From: Paramarasmius palmivorus
Taxonomy: Eukaryota > Basidiomycota > Agaricomycetes > Agaricales > Marasmiaceae
Direction of reading: 5' to 3'
Length of the DNA stretch: 64,000 nucleotides
NCBI GenBank assembly: GCA_037176845.1
Contig: JAYKXP010000010.1
Location: 806,001-870,000, forward strand
Both the position numbers and the translations under genes were made by a program. The notes under the pieces are model-generated. The model did not search any database and was not told where the DNA came from. It saw nothing but the letters and a program-made list of their open reading frames with translations. Of the stretch, positions 1 through 11,970 are shown piece after piece. Within the stretch, counting starts at the first letter, position 1, and every line of letters begins with the position of its first letter.

Positions 1-411
1 CAGACGCAAAGATAATCGGAGGTGTGATTAATCCGGCAAGCATTGCAAGAGCATGTTGGAGACCACTGGTGATAGCCAGTGCAATCGGTAGTTCTTCATC
101 CAAGCCAAAGAATGGTGGTAATGCCTTTGTTTTACGGCGGAATGGAATCGAGGGCATACATAACCTGACGAGATCAACCCAGTTAGATGTTTTCTGGGGG
201 GGTGTTTTCTAAAGGTGCAAACTCACCAACGATAATCATAGTCCCCTAACCATCCATCCCGAGTCGTAAGCTTCTTCGTTACATGTCTGGCGCGTGCTCC
301 GATGGTGCTATCCTGGGGAGGAGGACCTGAAGGTAATGGTCTTTCCGAAGCAACAGGAGAAGAGGTAGGAGCAGGCTGGGAATCCTTGTACTCGGTCGAC
401 ACAGACGACAT
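1..411 (-). CDS. Urate/xanthine permease (NAT/NCS2 family), 5' part only
   Basis: This is the first part of a plasma-membrane purine transporter of the UapA/UapC type, which imports uric acid and xanthine. Exon 1 is 411..227 and a 62-nt intron (226..165) splits a codon. Exon 2 runs from 164 off the window edge. Exon 1 encodes a hydrophilic cytosolic N-terminus rich in Ser and Pro. Exon 2 begins LCMPSIPFRRKTKALPPFFG and continues into GLQHALAMLAGLITPPII, the first membrane segment of nucleobase-ascorbate transporters, which carries the QH signature. About 115 residues of an expected 550-600 are visible, so the substrate motif is outside the window. The family call rests on this N-terminal signature and is strong; urate/xanthine specificity is inferred from resemblance to UapA. 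Confidence 0.82.
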
Positions 412-960
412 GGCTCCGACTGAGTCGCTCTCCCTTGATGATTAAATTTGAGGAGAAGCAAGGAAACCGGCATGTTGATCATGATGGTCCATTTATTGGA
501 ATTGAACTATAGATAACGGTGACACAAGCTATCCACTTTTGTATTCGTTATCTCTGCCATGCCGAAGAGAATGTCGTCTCCTGTTCCAGGCCTGTCTCGT
601 ATCCGGAATCGACACACCGTGCAATTGCAACCTAACAGCAAGGTGAGGGAGAAGAGAAAGGTCAAGGAAGAAGCGAAGAATGCGAGGGAACTAAAGAAAT
701 GAGGGAAACTTAGGGAATTCGGTACCAAGCTAAGAGGCCGGCCGACTACCTCGCTTCCGACCAGATGGTATTCTATTATAATCGTTTGACATACGAGCAG
801 CCCACATAAGTGAACACCAAGAACACTACACATTGTAGTCCATGTTTGTACAACCTGCTTTGTATAACCCGCTCAATATGATATATGATCTTTGCTTAAA
901 AACTCTAATTTAAGCACGGAGGAAAAAGAAAAAAGGGTATCTAGTTGATCCTTGTGTCGT
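412..960. other. Intergenic: permease promoter and UGP1 3' flank
   Basis: No gene seen in these 549 bases. They lie between the start codon of the permease, which points left, and the UGP1 stop codon. They should hold the permease promoter and the UGP1 3' untranslated region. Short open frames here on the minus strand have no recognisable protein. Confidence 0.5.
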
Positions 961-3109
961 TTACAGTTCCTATTACCAAGGTCAAGATCTCTGAGATCAG
1001 TAGGATGAAGGAACGGCGACTTACAATCATGTTCAAGTTACCAGAGAGTAGACCTGCGGGACAAACGGGCACCCGTTAACGTGATAAAGTTATGTCAAGA
1101 ATGTGAACACGAACGATTTTCCAAAATGCATCCGTCAGGGATATCAATTCGTTGACCCTCGTTGGCGACAACTGATTTTGAGCTCGGGTTAGTATGCTAG
1201 GAGACCTCAAGTGAAGTTTTAGGCGCACCGATGACGGTTCCACGAAGTGTAACATTACGTCCAAAGTACACATCACCTGTAACGGTCAAGTGGTCCAACT
1301 CCAAGATCTTAGGGATCTTCTTGAAACGCTTCTGGAATTGCTGAATCTAATAAACCAGTCAGACCATATACCAACGAACAGTATAATTCAACACAAACCT
1401 TCTTGAAGTGGTCACCTAGCTTAATCACAGGTGTGGTCTCGAACATCCTCTGTTCGTTGATGACAAGCTGACCATGTTGTAGTGAGTAGATGTCACTCTT
1501 GATCAACAACAGGTCGGAGCAGCTCTTGACGGGCAAGAAACGGCTACGAGGTACATTGATTCCGTGAGCATTCTTGAAGTGCTTGATGGCTGCTCCAGCG
1601 GCGGTCTCAAGCTAGTAAAGGAAGAGTAAGTTGATGGAAGAGCACGACACTTCGAGCTATTACCTGAATGACAGCCTGGCCATCATCAGTCATCTTGGGG
1701 TTGATGATAATCTCGAGCTCCATTCCCTCGGTCTCCATTATGCGCTTGAGTGCTGTTGGAATGTTTTCAGTGCCTGGTACATTGCTCAGATGAGTTCCTC
1801 ACCCTTAAGGTTGATCCACAAGTTGTTTGTGTTGAAGATCTTGAACTTGCGGACTACATATTTCATCAACTATCGAGTCGTGTCGAGGAATCAAAAGTTC
1901 ACAAACCTGACTTGAAGTCCTCGACATGCTCTGAAGGAACCTGAGCAATTTCAAGTAGTCTAATTGAACCATCGTAGTCGATGAGGGTTCCACCCTTGAC
2001 ATCGGCCTTAGTCTTGTCGGTAACTTCCATCAAGAATTCAGCTTGGCTGTCAATCATATGCTGAAGGATCTGTTCGTCGACACTATAAAGACAATTAGCA
2101 GGTGGGCCAAACTTCCAGGAACACACGTACACAGCACCCAAATTATCGGAGTTGGAAACAAAGAGGTACTCCTTTCCTTCAGCAAGAAGCTGGTCGAGAA
2201 CACCCGAGTGAAGAAGAGCGTTGTACAAGTCACCGTGACCAGGAGGGTACCAGTTTTTCTTATCGTCGTCCGCTCTCTTCGGTAGAGGCATGAGAGTCTC
2301 CTTCAAGATACGAGGATACCTCGACTGGTTGAAGGTGGTGATACGCAGTTGCTGGTTAGCGTACTTCTTGATGATTCGAAGCGTATCTTCGTGGGTGTTG
2401 AATGATGTCATGAGGATGAGGGGTACGTCGACGCGGTTAGTGGTGTTAAGGTGTTCGATTTGGCGGACTGTGAGATCGAGGAACGTCATATCGTCCTTGA
2501 CCTCGAGAGCACTCTTTGCGCCAGTCATACCTGTGTGGATTTTGTAAATCAAGTTTGATTCAAGTCGGGTAAATACGCACCCATGGAAGTACCAAGACCA
2601 CCATTAACCTTCAGCACAGCGAGCTTGTTGAGATTCTTGATGTCTTTGGCAGAAGGTAGGTTGGCGTAGGGAACAATTTTATCATCGGCGGGAGATTTGA
2701 TACGATCCCAGTCGCTGGTAGTGTCGTTAGCGAGCGCATATAGAGGTGATCGACAACATGACACACAGCTCTTGACTCTTTGCACGTTCAGAAAGATAAC
2801 GCGTGAAGAGGTAGAAGAACGATTGCATCTCAGTGTCGAATGCCTACGCAACATGTTAGAGTCATATCACTAGAGATCGATGAGCATAACACGAACTTTT
2901 TTAGTCGCTGGGTCATCGACAGTTGCGACGAGATGGCTGATCTCGTTTCGCATGGCTTTGGCGGCTACACCGGTGGTAGCTGTCTTAAAATCGATGTGAG
3001 AAGTGCCACGTACACGGGCATTGAAGGAGTCGCTCTTTGGTGCTGTCGAGGACGATGAGCAAAAGGTGAATAACGAGTTGAATGATAATCAGCTACCTAG
3101 ACTGGCCAT
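961..3109 (-). CDS. UGP1: UTP-glucose-1-phosphate uridylyltransferase
   Basis: Cytosolic enzyme that makes UDP-glucose from UTP and glucose-1-phosphate for glucan, glycogen, trehalose and glycosylation. I resolve 12 exons: 3109-3097, 3042-2897, 2843-2767, 2714-2581, 2530-1907, 1853-1803, 1752-1664, 1611-1399, 1340-1229, 1171-1115, 1053-1025 and 969-961. They sum to 1554 nt, or 517 residues, close to the usual family size. The nucleotide-binding signature NGGLGTSMG ends at about residue 123. [28 protein letters not shown] and the C-terminal beta-helix stretch [20 protein letters not shown] follow. The first coding exon is 13 nt and the last is only GAA CTG TAA, which restores the conserved C-terminus SGNLNMIEL. 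The start is the ATG that splices to [18 protein letters not shown]-like box lies about 275 nt upstream. Confidence 0.95.
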
Positions 3110-3885
3110 GGTGCTGTCAACGACGATGAGTAAAACGAAATGGGCAGAAAAAACGGGAAAAATACCTTGGATGATGGATGTTTGTTGGAGAGGAAGAGAG
3201 AAGGACAGACTCCAAGGAAAAGGTTCTGGTAATCTGAAGTTTTGGCCTTTGATGACGTCTGCGAATATGCTCCTCTGCTGTCGACTCTGGGGCCTCTTCA
3301 CTTATGGGCTCGAAGGTCGTCCACGATTTCCGTTTGGAAGAGCGACTAGCAGCTAATAACGATTTTCTGTGAATCTTGTCGGCTTTTATACCCTTTTCAA
3401 TGGCGGCCTGCCTTGGACAGCAAACGTGCTTGACCTGCCAATTTATAGGTTCATATCCTTATCCGTCGCCTGCTTCTCCACTTTCCCAGACACAATGCGG
3501 CAAAATGCTCCATAAGGCGTGCGTGTTTCGTCCCAAAAATTTGCTGGGCACTCGTTGCTGTGTCTAATTGGTGTTTGTCAATGATGACCGGACCTTTCAA
3601 GCTCAAGCCCTGGCGTTGCCTGAACCTGGCCCTGAATCAAGGTAAAAAAAATATACATCTTGCATGGAACACGTCCTGTTCAGGCCCAAAATTATGCATA
3701 TGCGCGAGTCATGTCCGAAAGCTCTCGGGAAAGGCCCGCCGCTAAGAAGTTGGTCGCTTGGAGCAGAAGTTTCGAAGAACAAGAAGACGATGGAAAGTAA
3801 GCTACCAGTACTTAAAAAGTCCATTCTGATTATCGATGTTACAAAATGCGAGTTATGCTACAAGATCCAGATATAAAGTGGATCA
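3110..3885. other. Intergenic: UGP1 promoter and Ted1-like gene 3' flank
   Basis: 776 bases with no convincing coding sequence on either strand. They contain the upstream region of UGP1, which reads left, and the 3' flank of the phosphoesterase gene. Apart from the TATA-like box noted separately, I see no repeat or RNA gene. Confidence 0.5.
3384..3390 (-). promoter_or_regulatory. TATA-like box upstream of UGP1
   Basis: Read on the minus strand the sequence is TATAAAA preceded by GGG, 275-281 nt upstream of the UGP1 start codon. A long 5' leader would be needed. Support is the consensus match only. Confidence 0.4.
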
Positions 3886-5587
3886 CTAATCCGTCATGAT
3901 CCACATCGAAATTATAACGAAAAGCGCTAGGGGAAAGACGGCAACATCTCTGATATCACGTAGATATTCGCCCAAAAAGGTTCCTCGCCTAAGGAACGAA
4001 CGCAATCTACGATGTATCGACATCCCGCGCTCTCGGTGCCCCTGAGGGTGAGTCGAGTACCTCGCGGTCTGAGTCAAAGGGGACATTTGATAGCCACCCT
4101 CCTCGTCAAGAGAATAAATGCTGTCGCTCTCGGTCGGTTTGAAACGATGATGGCTGCTGTCGGTGGATCTATTTTTGGAATGGGACTGGCGAGGCAGATT
4201 TTGCGTGCGAAGGAAACATGAGATGAGCAGAACGAGAAGGGAAAGGGCAATGAGCGGAAGGTATGTCGACAGATATATTCCAATTTGGTCAGGCATGAGG
4301 CATAGAGCATCGTCGTAGCTGCGCGCAGACTCAGTCGAGGGTATGAGTGATAAGAGGTGGTATCCTGGGTATCGGATTCCCATTGCCATCGACAGGGATT
4401 TGACCGTTACCTCACGAATGTGCAAGAGGCTTCCTGGCTCAGAGTATGCATGGGTATAGTCGCAATAATCATGATCATCACCACTGGCCTAGGGGTAAGA
4501 AGATTAATATGCAATATTAATGACGAACTCACCTAAACACCAATATTGGGGAAAGGCTTGAGAGAAGGAACCGACTTGAGTCTTTTCCGAGGGTGTTCTG
4601 ATACCCAACACCTACTCCACGGCGGATAGTGCCTCTTTCACGAAGAGGTCCACAGTTGGAGCCTTCGGGCCTTGATAATGGGATATGGCTCAAAAGAATG
4701 ACAGGTTGTTCGTGTTCCTCTGGTAAGCAGGTCAGACCAGTTGTGCCTCTGGACCTAGGTCACGCACCCTTGGCAAATGATTTCACAAATTCTATGCTAC
4801 CACCACGAGCGGGAACCCACTCAGAGTATGGTTTGCCGCTACCGTGTCTTCGGTAGTCTTCCTCCACTAAGCCTGGTGCATCCAACAAGACAAATGTATG
4901 ATTCCCGAAGGCAACTTCCCGGTTCAAAGGGCCGAAATGTTTTCGATATCGACCACGAGCATCTGGCGAGAACCAGTGTTGTACTCCTAGCCTACATCCG
5001 CCGATTAGTTCTGTGTGGACTGGCAGCCAGGAGTCCGACATACCCCGTATCGTGATTCCCCGGAATGCAATATCGCGGTATCTTCTTGTCGAGCTTGAAT
5101 ATCCCGAGAAACCTTCCATAGAGTGCTTCGTATCTACTTCGGTGATCAGTCGAGCTGCTTCCGGAGCACAACGCAACGACTCACTCGGAATCCGACATGT
5201 CCACCCGACCTCCGTCCATCATGTCTCCCAGGAAGAATACCGCATCCGGTTGTGAACGAAGGGCTGCTCTCCAATTTTTTCGAAGGTTCAAGTCAACTAT
5301 GAACCTGGTGAGCCAATTGACGATGAAGTTGCGGTCTGGGTAGGACCGCTGGTCAATAATTTGTGGGTCCGCCACCAGTAATACATGTGTTGGTCTACTT
5401 TCCTGAACATAATGTGTCAAAAGATACTGTAGAGTTGTCGAGGGATAATACTTACCTCTGGGAATCCTGAATCCGGCCATGAACAGGCACCCGAAGCCCT
5501 ATGGAAGACGACCAGCTCATACCATAAGATGACCAGCACCCATAATAGCCTCAAGAAGTTCTTCAAGTAATTTCTCCCGAGCTTCAT
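3886..5587 (-). CDS. Ted1/Cdc1-type membrane metallophosphoesterase
   Basis: Member of the Ted1/Cdc1/MPPE1 family, which acts in the ER and Golgi on ethanolamine-phosphate side branches of GPI anchors and so affects cargo exit. Six exons: 5587-5456, 5402-5185, 5133-5044, 4991-4768, 4719-4533 and 4483-3886 (1449 nt, 482 residues). A membrane anchor (LRLLWVLVILWYELVVF) covers about residues 11-30. The phosphoesterase motifs follow in order: VADPQ, GDMMDGGR, GNHDTG, GNHTF, SHIPL and SGDDHDYC. Two further membrane segments sit at the C-terminus (LPLIALSLLVLLISCF and VFPLALFVIISMW). The first intron joins PE to ESRPTHVLLVADPQ. The metal-binding Asp, Asn and His residues all look present. Whether it is closer to Ted1 or Cdc1 cannot be settled by eye. 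Confidence 0.9.
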
Positions 5588-5824
5588 GATCGTAGAGAAA
5601 GACTAGATGAATAACGGGAAGCTACGTGTCGTGGCGGCGACCTAAACTCATACCACCAAGTCGTGTCAAACTGGGAAAAGAGATAAATAATGAACGTTGC
5701 AATTTTCCGACGCTCAACGTCCGAATTGGTCTCGGAACTCGCACAGACTTGAGAATTCACAACATCTACTTCCTGGCTTTGAACTAGTTGTTGAAAGGTA
5801 ATATTGATACAGATAAATGGTCTA

Positions 5825-6173
5825 TTAATGATGCTCGGAGTGTCCGTGTCCATGGCTGTCGCCGTGCTCAAATGGGTGGTGGCCCTATGAAAATGTTTGA
5901 GATGGTCTTCGGAAGGGTCGCGTGGCCTTGTACTCACTATGAGCTTTCCGCCATCCTGACTAGAGGGGAATGAGCTCATGGTGACGAGCGAGAAGTGTAG
6001 CAACTCACCGAACGCGGTAGAATATGAAGAACCACATCGTTGCACCCAGAGCCTTTGCCATAAAGTTGTACTTGAAACCAGGAAGATGAAATCCAGAAGC
6101 TACGAGTTTACAGTCATTTAACGGATTCGAAGAAGATACGAGAGCAATGCATACGATGGTGTCCGCCGGCCAT
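5825..6173 (-). CDS. NDUFB2: Complex I subunit, NDUFB2 (AGGG)-like
   Basis: Small accessory subunit of mitochondrial NADH:ubiquinone oxidoreductase. Four short exons (6173-6155, 6099-6009, 5959-5938, 5884-5825) join to a 63-residue protein. It starts MAGGHH, has one membrane helix (MAKALGATMWFFIFYRVR), then QDGGKLIGHHPFEHG and a His-rich tail ending HGHGHSEHH. The order 'membrane helix, FYR-R-QDG, GHHPFEHG, His tail' matches NDUFB2-type subunits of plants and fungi. Each intron is 49-55 nt and all phases agree. Assignment rests on this short pattern, so family membership is likely but not certain. It shares a 136-bp upstream region with the divergent gene that starts at 6310. Confidence 0.78.
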
Positions 6174-6309
6174 GGTTTTAGTGGAAGGAGATATTATTTG
6201 GCCCTGTTGATTTCGAGCCTGACAAGTCCGGAGTCGCGATCTTGAGCTCTTGAAGTTGAATTCGAAGTTGCGTCCCTTGCCTCCAAGCCACCACCATTTC
6301 TGCGACGCG
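6174..6309. promoter_or_regulatory. Shared promoter, NDUFB2-like / nuclear protein
   Basis: 136 bp separate the two divergent start codons (6173 minus, 6310 plus), so both promoters must overlap here. No clear TATA box is visible. Confidence 0.55.
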
Positions 6310-9300
6310 ATGGCCGGTGTGACGCAGACAAGTCGCGAATTCAATCATCCTAGGATCACATATCATGCAGAGAATAGGACGTTTGACCGTCTCTTCAAAG
6401 GTTTATATCCCTATACTTCTACTAGCGCGTGCTAATACCTTTTCAGAAACCTCGTTGGCTGAATTGAAGCGAGTCGTTCAACGGAAGCTTGGATTGTCTA
6501 ACAATGGAGTGGTGCTACTGTCGCAAATACGTTCAGGGAAATTAATTGATCTCGAGGATGGTATGTTGTACTTTCCTCAGTTCGGAATCTGCTCACAAGC
6601 ATAAGACGACGATTTTGACGCGTTTCGTACGGTTGCAAATACATCGCAATCTGTGGATGTGAAAGTAACAGTGGGACAAGTAAGTTTCGCTCAACTGTGA
6701 CACTGCTGAATATCTAATCCCACCCTACTTTCGGAGGCGACTAATATAGCGCATGAAGCCACTGAAGCCACTTCACCAGCAAACTCAGAAGACATCCCCG
6801 AGACAGCTGTTAACGCCGGCCAGAAACGAAAAGTCGTTTTTGACGAGGGCGAACATCCCAGCGAGCACTCGGCAATACCTCCATCGAAAAGACGCCGCAA
6901 CAACTCTACTTCTGTACCGAAGTCCCAAACGGGCATTTCACAGTCAATCTCGGATGAAGAAGTACAACAGCTTTCGCAACCCTTGCCACTACCAACTACA
7001 GTCGAAGACACACCCACAACCACCCCAGAACCTACAAATAACGCTTTACCCCTTCCTACACCTGTACCCACACAACGTCCTCCTGCCCAACCGACCGAGC
7101 CGGTCATTGGTGGTACTTCTTCGAACGCTAAAGAAGCAGAACCGAAGAAGTCAAAATCCAAAAAATCTGCTGATGCTGTTGAAGAGGACGAGCTCGAGAC
7201 AAATCAGGACCCTAAACCTACGCCGGGTGACAAGAAGAAGCGGAAAAAGAAGAAAAAAGATGTTGGCTCGGAAGATACACTTGTTGAGTCAACTACGCAG
7301 TCATGGAATTCCAAAAATAAGAGCAAGAGCAAAGAGGCAGAAGCTGTCAATCCATTCCCTCAACAACTGGCTTCAGTCATAGACAAGAGTCGAGGTGTGT
7401 GAAGTTCATGTATTTATAATCCTAAGCACTGAAAGACTCCGATGATTCTAGTGGATGCGGAAACTCAGGAGGTAGCTAAGGGTGAGTACTTTTCCCCTAT
7501 GGAACCTGCTCAATCTGACTGACCCATGAAAAGGCGGGAAACCGAAAAAGAAATCCAAAAAAGGAGACACAGAAGACGGGGATACTGCTCAGATTGGTGC
7601 TAAGGCAAACGGTCAGTGCAAGTTGGATATCAGAAACAACTTCCCGTTGATACCTTGCGAAAGATTCAAACAATGCGACGAAGACCGCAGCTACAAAAGT
7701 CAAAGATGGAGCGAAAACTTGTGAGTTATTAAAATTGCGACATTTAAATTGTGTTGACATTTGTGTAGTAGCAAAGTCAACCAAAACTCGTGGTCGAGCA
7801 CCCACTGAAACACCTGAAAGCGGTAAATCGTGATCTCACCCCGCATCTGGAGCTGTTCGTCTGATTTGTGCGCGCAGTCGTAGATCCCGAAAGCCGAGAA
7901 CCCCCAAAGAAACGTGCTCGCTCTGCCTCGGTTGCAGAGATAAGTGATGCCCGCACTACACTACTACGCTTCAACGAGGAAATGAAGAAGAAGAGGCAGG
8001 CAAATAACATGCCTTCCAAAGCTACAACTTCAAGTACTACTCCAAACATCTCAAGGAGTGCTAATCCTCCAGTTTTGCAGAAAAAAGTGCTTTAACATTC
8101 ATCAAACCACAGAGATCATAACCTGACATATTTTCACTCAATCCAGACTAATGCATCCGCACGCAAAAAGCCGGCTGAGCCTACGGAAAAAGCCACAACA
8201 CAAGCAGTTTCCCCCAAACCACCCATTCAGAGTAAGGTACACGATTTTTTACATCGAAAAATCACTTGAGCTGATTCTTTTGTGGTTTCAGCCCCCGGTT
8301 CAGCCTTCCACGATAAGGCAACCAGCGGCGGGCAATGAATCCGATTCTGACGATTCTCTCAGGGCAATGCATGCCACAGCGCACTTGGCGCAACAAAGGA
8401 GATATACCGAACTTCTTGAGAAACCATCGCTTGATATTAGCATCGAGGATGTGATGCGAGGACCCCATAGAAGACGTTTGACAGTTGACAACGCACTCAG
8501 AGCAGACATTGCAGGTCAACGTGATACCCAAGATATTGAATTGGAAGAAGACCAGGTAGAAGAATTCAGAGACCGGAGGAAGCCTTTTGGAGGTCGCCGC
8601 GCGCGTTCTTCCTCTGACTCCGAGATGGAGGTAGATGGCGACGGAGGTGCAGATGAGACAAATGACGACGTGTTGGCATCGAATACCTCTAGCGTTCCAC
8701 CAATTGTCCAATCAGCATCGGCAAGTAGTCGAGAAGATAGCCCTCCCTCAAATGCTGAACATCCGGCTCCCATTCCCGTACCAGCGGCGCCGACCGAAGC
8801 CCGCAGTGATATCTCGAGTTCTGAAGTCCTGGTTCCTGAAACCATACCCATAGCAGATGTCATCGAAGCTGGAGTCAATACCTCAGTCGTTCCCGAGACA
8901 CCACCTCCTGAGGACGCTCTACCTGCGGTCGACGGAAACGCTGGCACCGAGAATTCGGACGCTGTCGCCAAATCAACTCCAGCCGACGATGTTGACCCTA
9001 TCGAGCCTACGGTGCCCACCCCTCGAGAAGGCAGTCCCATTGAACCTGCATCACAAGCACCTCGCGGAATGTGATCCCTCGGTCAACAAGACGTAATGGT
9101 AGTCAACAGGAGCCTCCTACTGTCATCCTGCCAAAGCCACAGTCACGGAGAGGGAAGGCGGCAAAGACTCAATCTGTGACAGCCCATGAAAGTGTGGTTC
9201 GGGACAGCGTCGTGAAAATGACGAGGAGTCGTTCAAAACAGCTCGCAATGAATACACCGGCTGCCCCGCCACGCAAAGTTTTCCCGGCGACAAGTGTTCC

Positions 9301-9904
9301 TCCACCCAACGCCGAGAGCAGCGATCCTGAGGACGAACAGGACGGGACACCGAAAGCGACGCAGAACAGATCCAAAGAGAATTCTCAGTCGAAACGTGAA
9401 ACTCGTCGACTCTCTCAAGCGGAATGGACCGCTCTCCCAGTTTCTTCGCCAACTGAAGCGGAGACTGTGTCAATGAGCGACGAACTTCGAAGTTCCCCAG
9501 CGCGACCTGGCTCACCCTTGTTCATACCGAGCGAGACTCAACCATCGTTCCCCTTCTCCCAATATCAGGACATAGAAACCCAGGAAACGCAGCCTCCACA
9601 TTCTCCCGACGACTCCGACGACGAGGCAGAGGTCTTCAAGTCTGTAACTACAAGCAGACGGCCTTCTATGGCTTCTGGTTATCGCGGACTGTCCCAGATA
9701 GCCAGCCAGCCGAAGGGCAAAAGATTTGGTCTGTCACTGTTACCTTCCTCGCAGCCCGTTCGGGCCAAGCCCACTACGACTGAAGATCTCTATGGGAAAT
9801 CGTTGAATTTGGACTCGGACTCGGATGATTCAGACTCGGATTCAGGTTCGGATGCAGGGAAGTCACATATTCCAAAGTCAAGGCGCGCAGGGAAAAAGGT
9901 GTAA
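6310..9904 (+). CDS. Low-complexity nuclear protein, possible Dnt1/Net1-like N-terminus
   Basis: I do not recognise the whole protein. The first 90 residues form a compact ubiquitin-like region (TSLAELKRVVQRKLGLSNN... DDFDAFRTV) that resembles the N-terminal domain of fungal nucleolar Cdc14-anchor proteins (Dnt1/Net1); that is an inference. The rest is disordered: Lys-rich stretches (KKKRKKKKK), Ser/Pro/Glu regions and an acidic Asp-Ser tail (SDSDDSDSDSGSD) near the C-terminus. Exons: 6310-6400, 6447-6560, 6606-6679, 6737-7394, 7452-7481, 7534-7611, 7664-7720, 7769-7822, 7878-8086, 8147-8236, 8292-9070 and 9103-9904. The frame changes between about 9041 and 9074. A 32-nt intron (9071-9102) restores it and gives 1011 residues, but it is unusually short, so an indel is equally possible. 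Confidence 0.68.
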
Positions 9905-10109
9905 TAGGTGGTTTGTATTCTGGAGGCAGAGATTTCTGTCTTCGTCTCTTCTTAGTCCCGTACCCATCATCGTAGCATCTTGGAACTATCTTGCACCATT
10001 TGAATTACTGCCTATTATTGTAGACCTATTGCGTCCTAATGTGTAGTGTACATAAGTAGTCTTCTTGATACGCCCAGAGAGGAAGAGGAGAAAGAGTACA
10101 TGTGGATAC
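9905..10109. other. Convergent 3' flanks
   Basis: 205 bases between two stop codons on opposite strands. Presumably both 3' untranslated regions and polyadenylation sites lie here. No gene seen. Confidence 0.5.
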
Positions 10110-11576
10110 CTATCTAGTTTGACTGGTGATGGAAGTAGCTATCGGATGTTGTATGTGACCATCAAATGCAGCGCCGCCTAAGGCTGTCGTTGTCCTGCCT
10201 TGCTCAGTGTCATTTGCAGTAGCAAACATGAGTGATTCACTTCTAGTATCACTCTCTTGGCTTTTGGTCGTCGTGATCGTCAAATCGACTTGCGGGAGCG
10301 ATAAGTCATTCTCATCGCTCGTATGGCTACCGGAGCACACCCAGCAAAGAGCCACCGCATTCAGTAACACCTGTTGAGCAGTTTCGTGAGATGTCTGAAA
10401 GAGAGGATAAAGCGAACTTACGTCAAGGACGCAACTGATTAAACAAATGCGCCCGAACTCTTTCCCGTGGAATGCAAAGAGAATGCCCCCGTTGGCCTAC
10501 ATGCTGCTCAGAAACACCGAACGGTAGGAGATCTAGCACGACTTACACCAGTGACGACCATCATGGCGATTCCACGACTGGTGGATAACACTTTTCGTCA
10601 ATATATTGTAGGGCGCGTATCATTGGTGTGACGCACCAGAGTGACCTTTTTGCTAGACTTTTGATTCTGGGGCTCAGGATTTTCGATGATCGCAAAGGCC
10701 AAAGGAACATCGATGTCAATACCAAGTTTTGCAGTAATTCGTAGACGAATGCCGCTTGGGATCTGCTTGGTCCTTGAGAGTCAGACAATGCACGAAAGTA
10801 GACGAAACACACTTGAAGGAGGGATAGGGTATTTCAACGAGACACATCCCATCCTCTGTGATGGAGCTAGTTCGTTCTAGGAACACAGAGCCCCAGAGCA
10901 AAAGGTACCCCAGAAGGCTAGTGCCACAAGCGATGTATATTGTCGATTTACGAAGCTTCCCTATAGGAGGTGTCCATACAATACGCGCCTACACTTTGTT
11001 AGAAGAATGCATGCCTTCGACTTGTCCAGCGCACCTTTTCAATCAGAAATAGATATGTTAAGAGCTATGCTGATTGTTTAGGGGGAAATGATTTCCATGA
11101 CAAGATAGGACGCACTTTGATGGTTATAAAGAAGATGAGACAGGCGGTTATTGATATTCTGCAAGTTTGATGATTCATGTAAAGACCAACACCGGTCGCA
11201 AGCATTCCTGCTGAGAGTGGTGTGAGGCCAAGATTCCGAAGATAGTGTGGGCCCTCACTAACAGAATAAAATGAAGAGCCATCTACAAGGACATCGGTTG
11301 ATCCTGTACCAAATAGTAGAGAAAGGAGAATACGCACGTATCAATCAACACGAGAAAGAGATATATTCTCCCCCAACTCGGAATCCTCCACCGTCCCCAC
11401 TGACATAACGATGGTGCGCGACTGTATAGCAATACTGAACAAATAGAGATAGCTAGAAACAATTCACAACTAGTCAGGATTCAACTCCAGCGGTTCGGAC
11501 TCTGAAACGCACATAAGAAATGAACGCAGCTTGTAAGAACCGGAAGATACTGGTACTTTCTTGGTAATGAATCCAT
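10110..11576 (-). CDS. Multi-pass membrane protein of an unnamed basidiomycete family
   Basis: Function unknown. Nine exons: 11576-11513, 11452-11338, 11257-11116, 11064-11035, 10988-10813, 10762-10637, 10577-10547, 10496-10422 and 10370-10110 (1020 nt, 339 residues). Hydrophobic segments alternate with short loops: YLFLVLIDT, TPLSAGMLATGVGLYM, ITACLIFFITIKLLTYLFLIEK, IYIACGTSLLGYLLLWGSVFL, YELLQNLVLTSMFLWPLRSSK, RGIAMMVVTGANGGILFAF and ISCVLDVLLNAVALCWVCS. That predicts about seven membrane helices and a Ser/Thr-rich cytosolic tail. The layout, with 'ARIVW' after helix 3 and 'LWPL.SSKI' after helix 5, recalls a family of uncharacterised basidiomycete membrane proteins. A 7-helix receptor is possible but I see no receptor motif. 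Exon 1 and the start codon are the least certain part. Confidence 0.68.
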
Positions 11577-11866
11577 GGTCTCGAGCACCTGAAAATCGTT
11601 TGAAAAGTGAGAGAAAAGGTGGTCTTGAAAGAGAGGGAAGTGTTCAAGTCCCTAACGGCGGCCATACCAAGCTTAGGGGGGATCCAGGGTCATCGTTCCG
11701 AATAGTATGGGACAGTTTTGACTGTCAGAAGAGGCCGTGACCTGAAAAGCTGTAGCTTTGAATGAGAAACCCTGTGGCGACGAACATATAGATATGATTT
11801 CAGCCAAGGAAACAAACATGACACGGTAATTGTGGAAATTGAAAATATTGAAATGTTAGCCGCCCA

Positions 11867-11873
11867 TGAGTCA
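11867..11873 (+). promoter_or_regulatory. Gcn4/CPC1-type site upstream of CPA1
   Basis: TGAGTCA, which reads TGACTCA on the other strand, 232 nt before the CPA1 start. Arginine genes are classical targets of general amino-acid control in fungi, so the site fits its neighbour. Support is the motif plus context. Confidence 0.55.
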
Positions 11874-11970
11874 CCCGATAAGGACCCTGTGACACGTGGT
11901 GGGATGCCTTATAACGCCGCGAAAATTTTTCTCTTACTCCAACACGTTCTGCTCGACTTGCCAGTCGTCT

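Noticed and set aside
8516..9040. Minus-strand open frame of 174 codons
   Set aside because: Antisense shadow of the Ser/Glu/Asp-rich exon of the plus-strand nuclear gene; composition explained by that gene.
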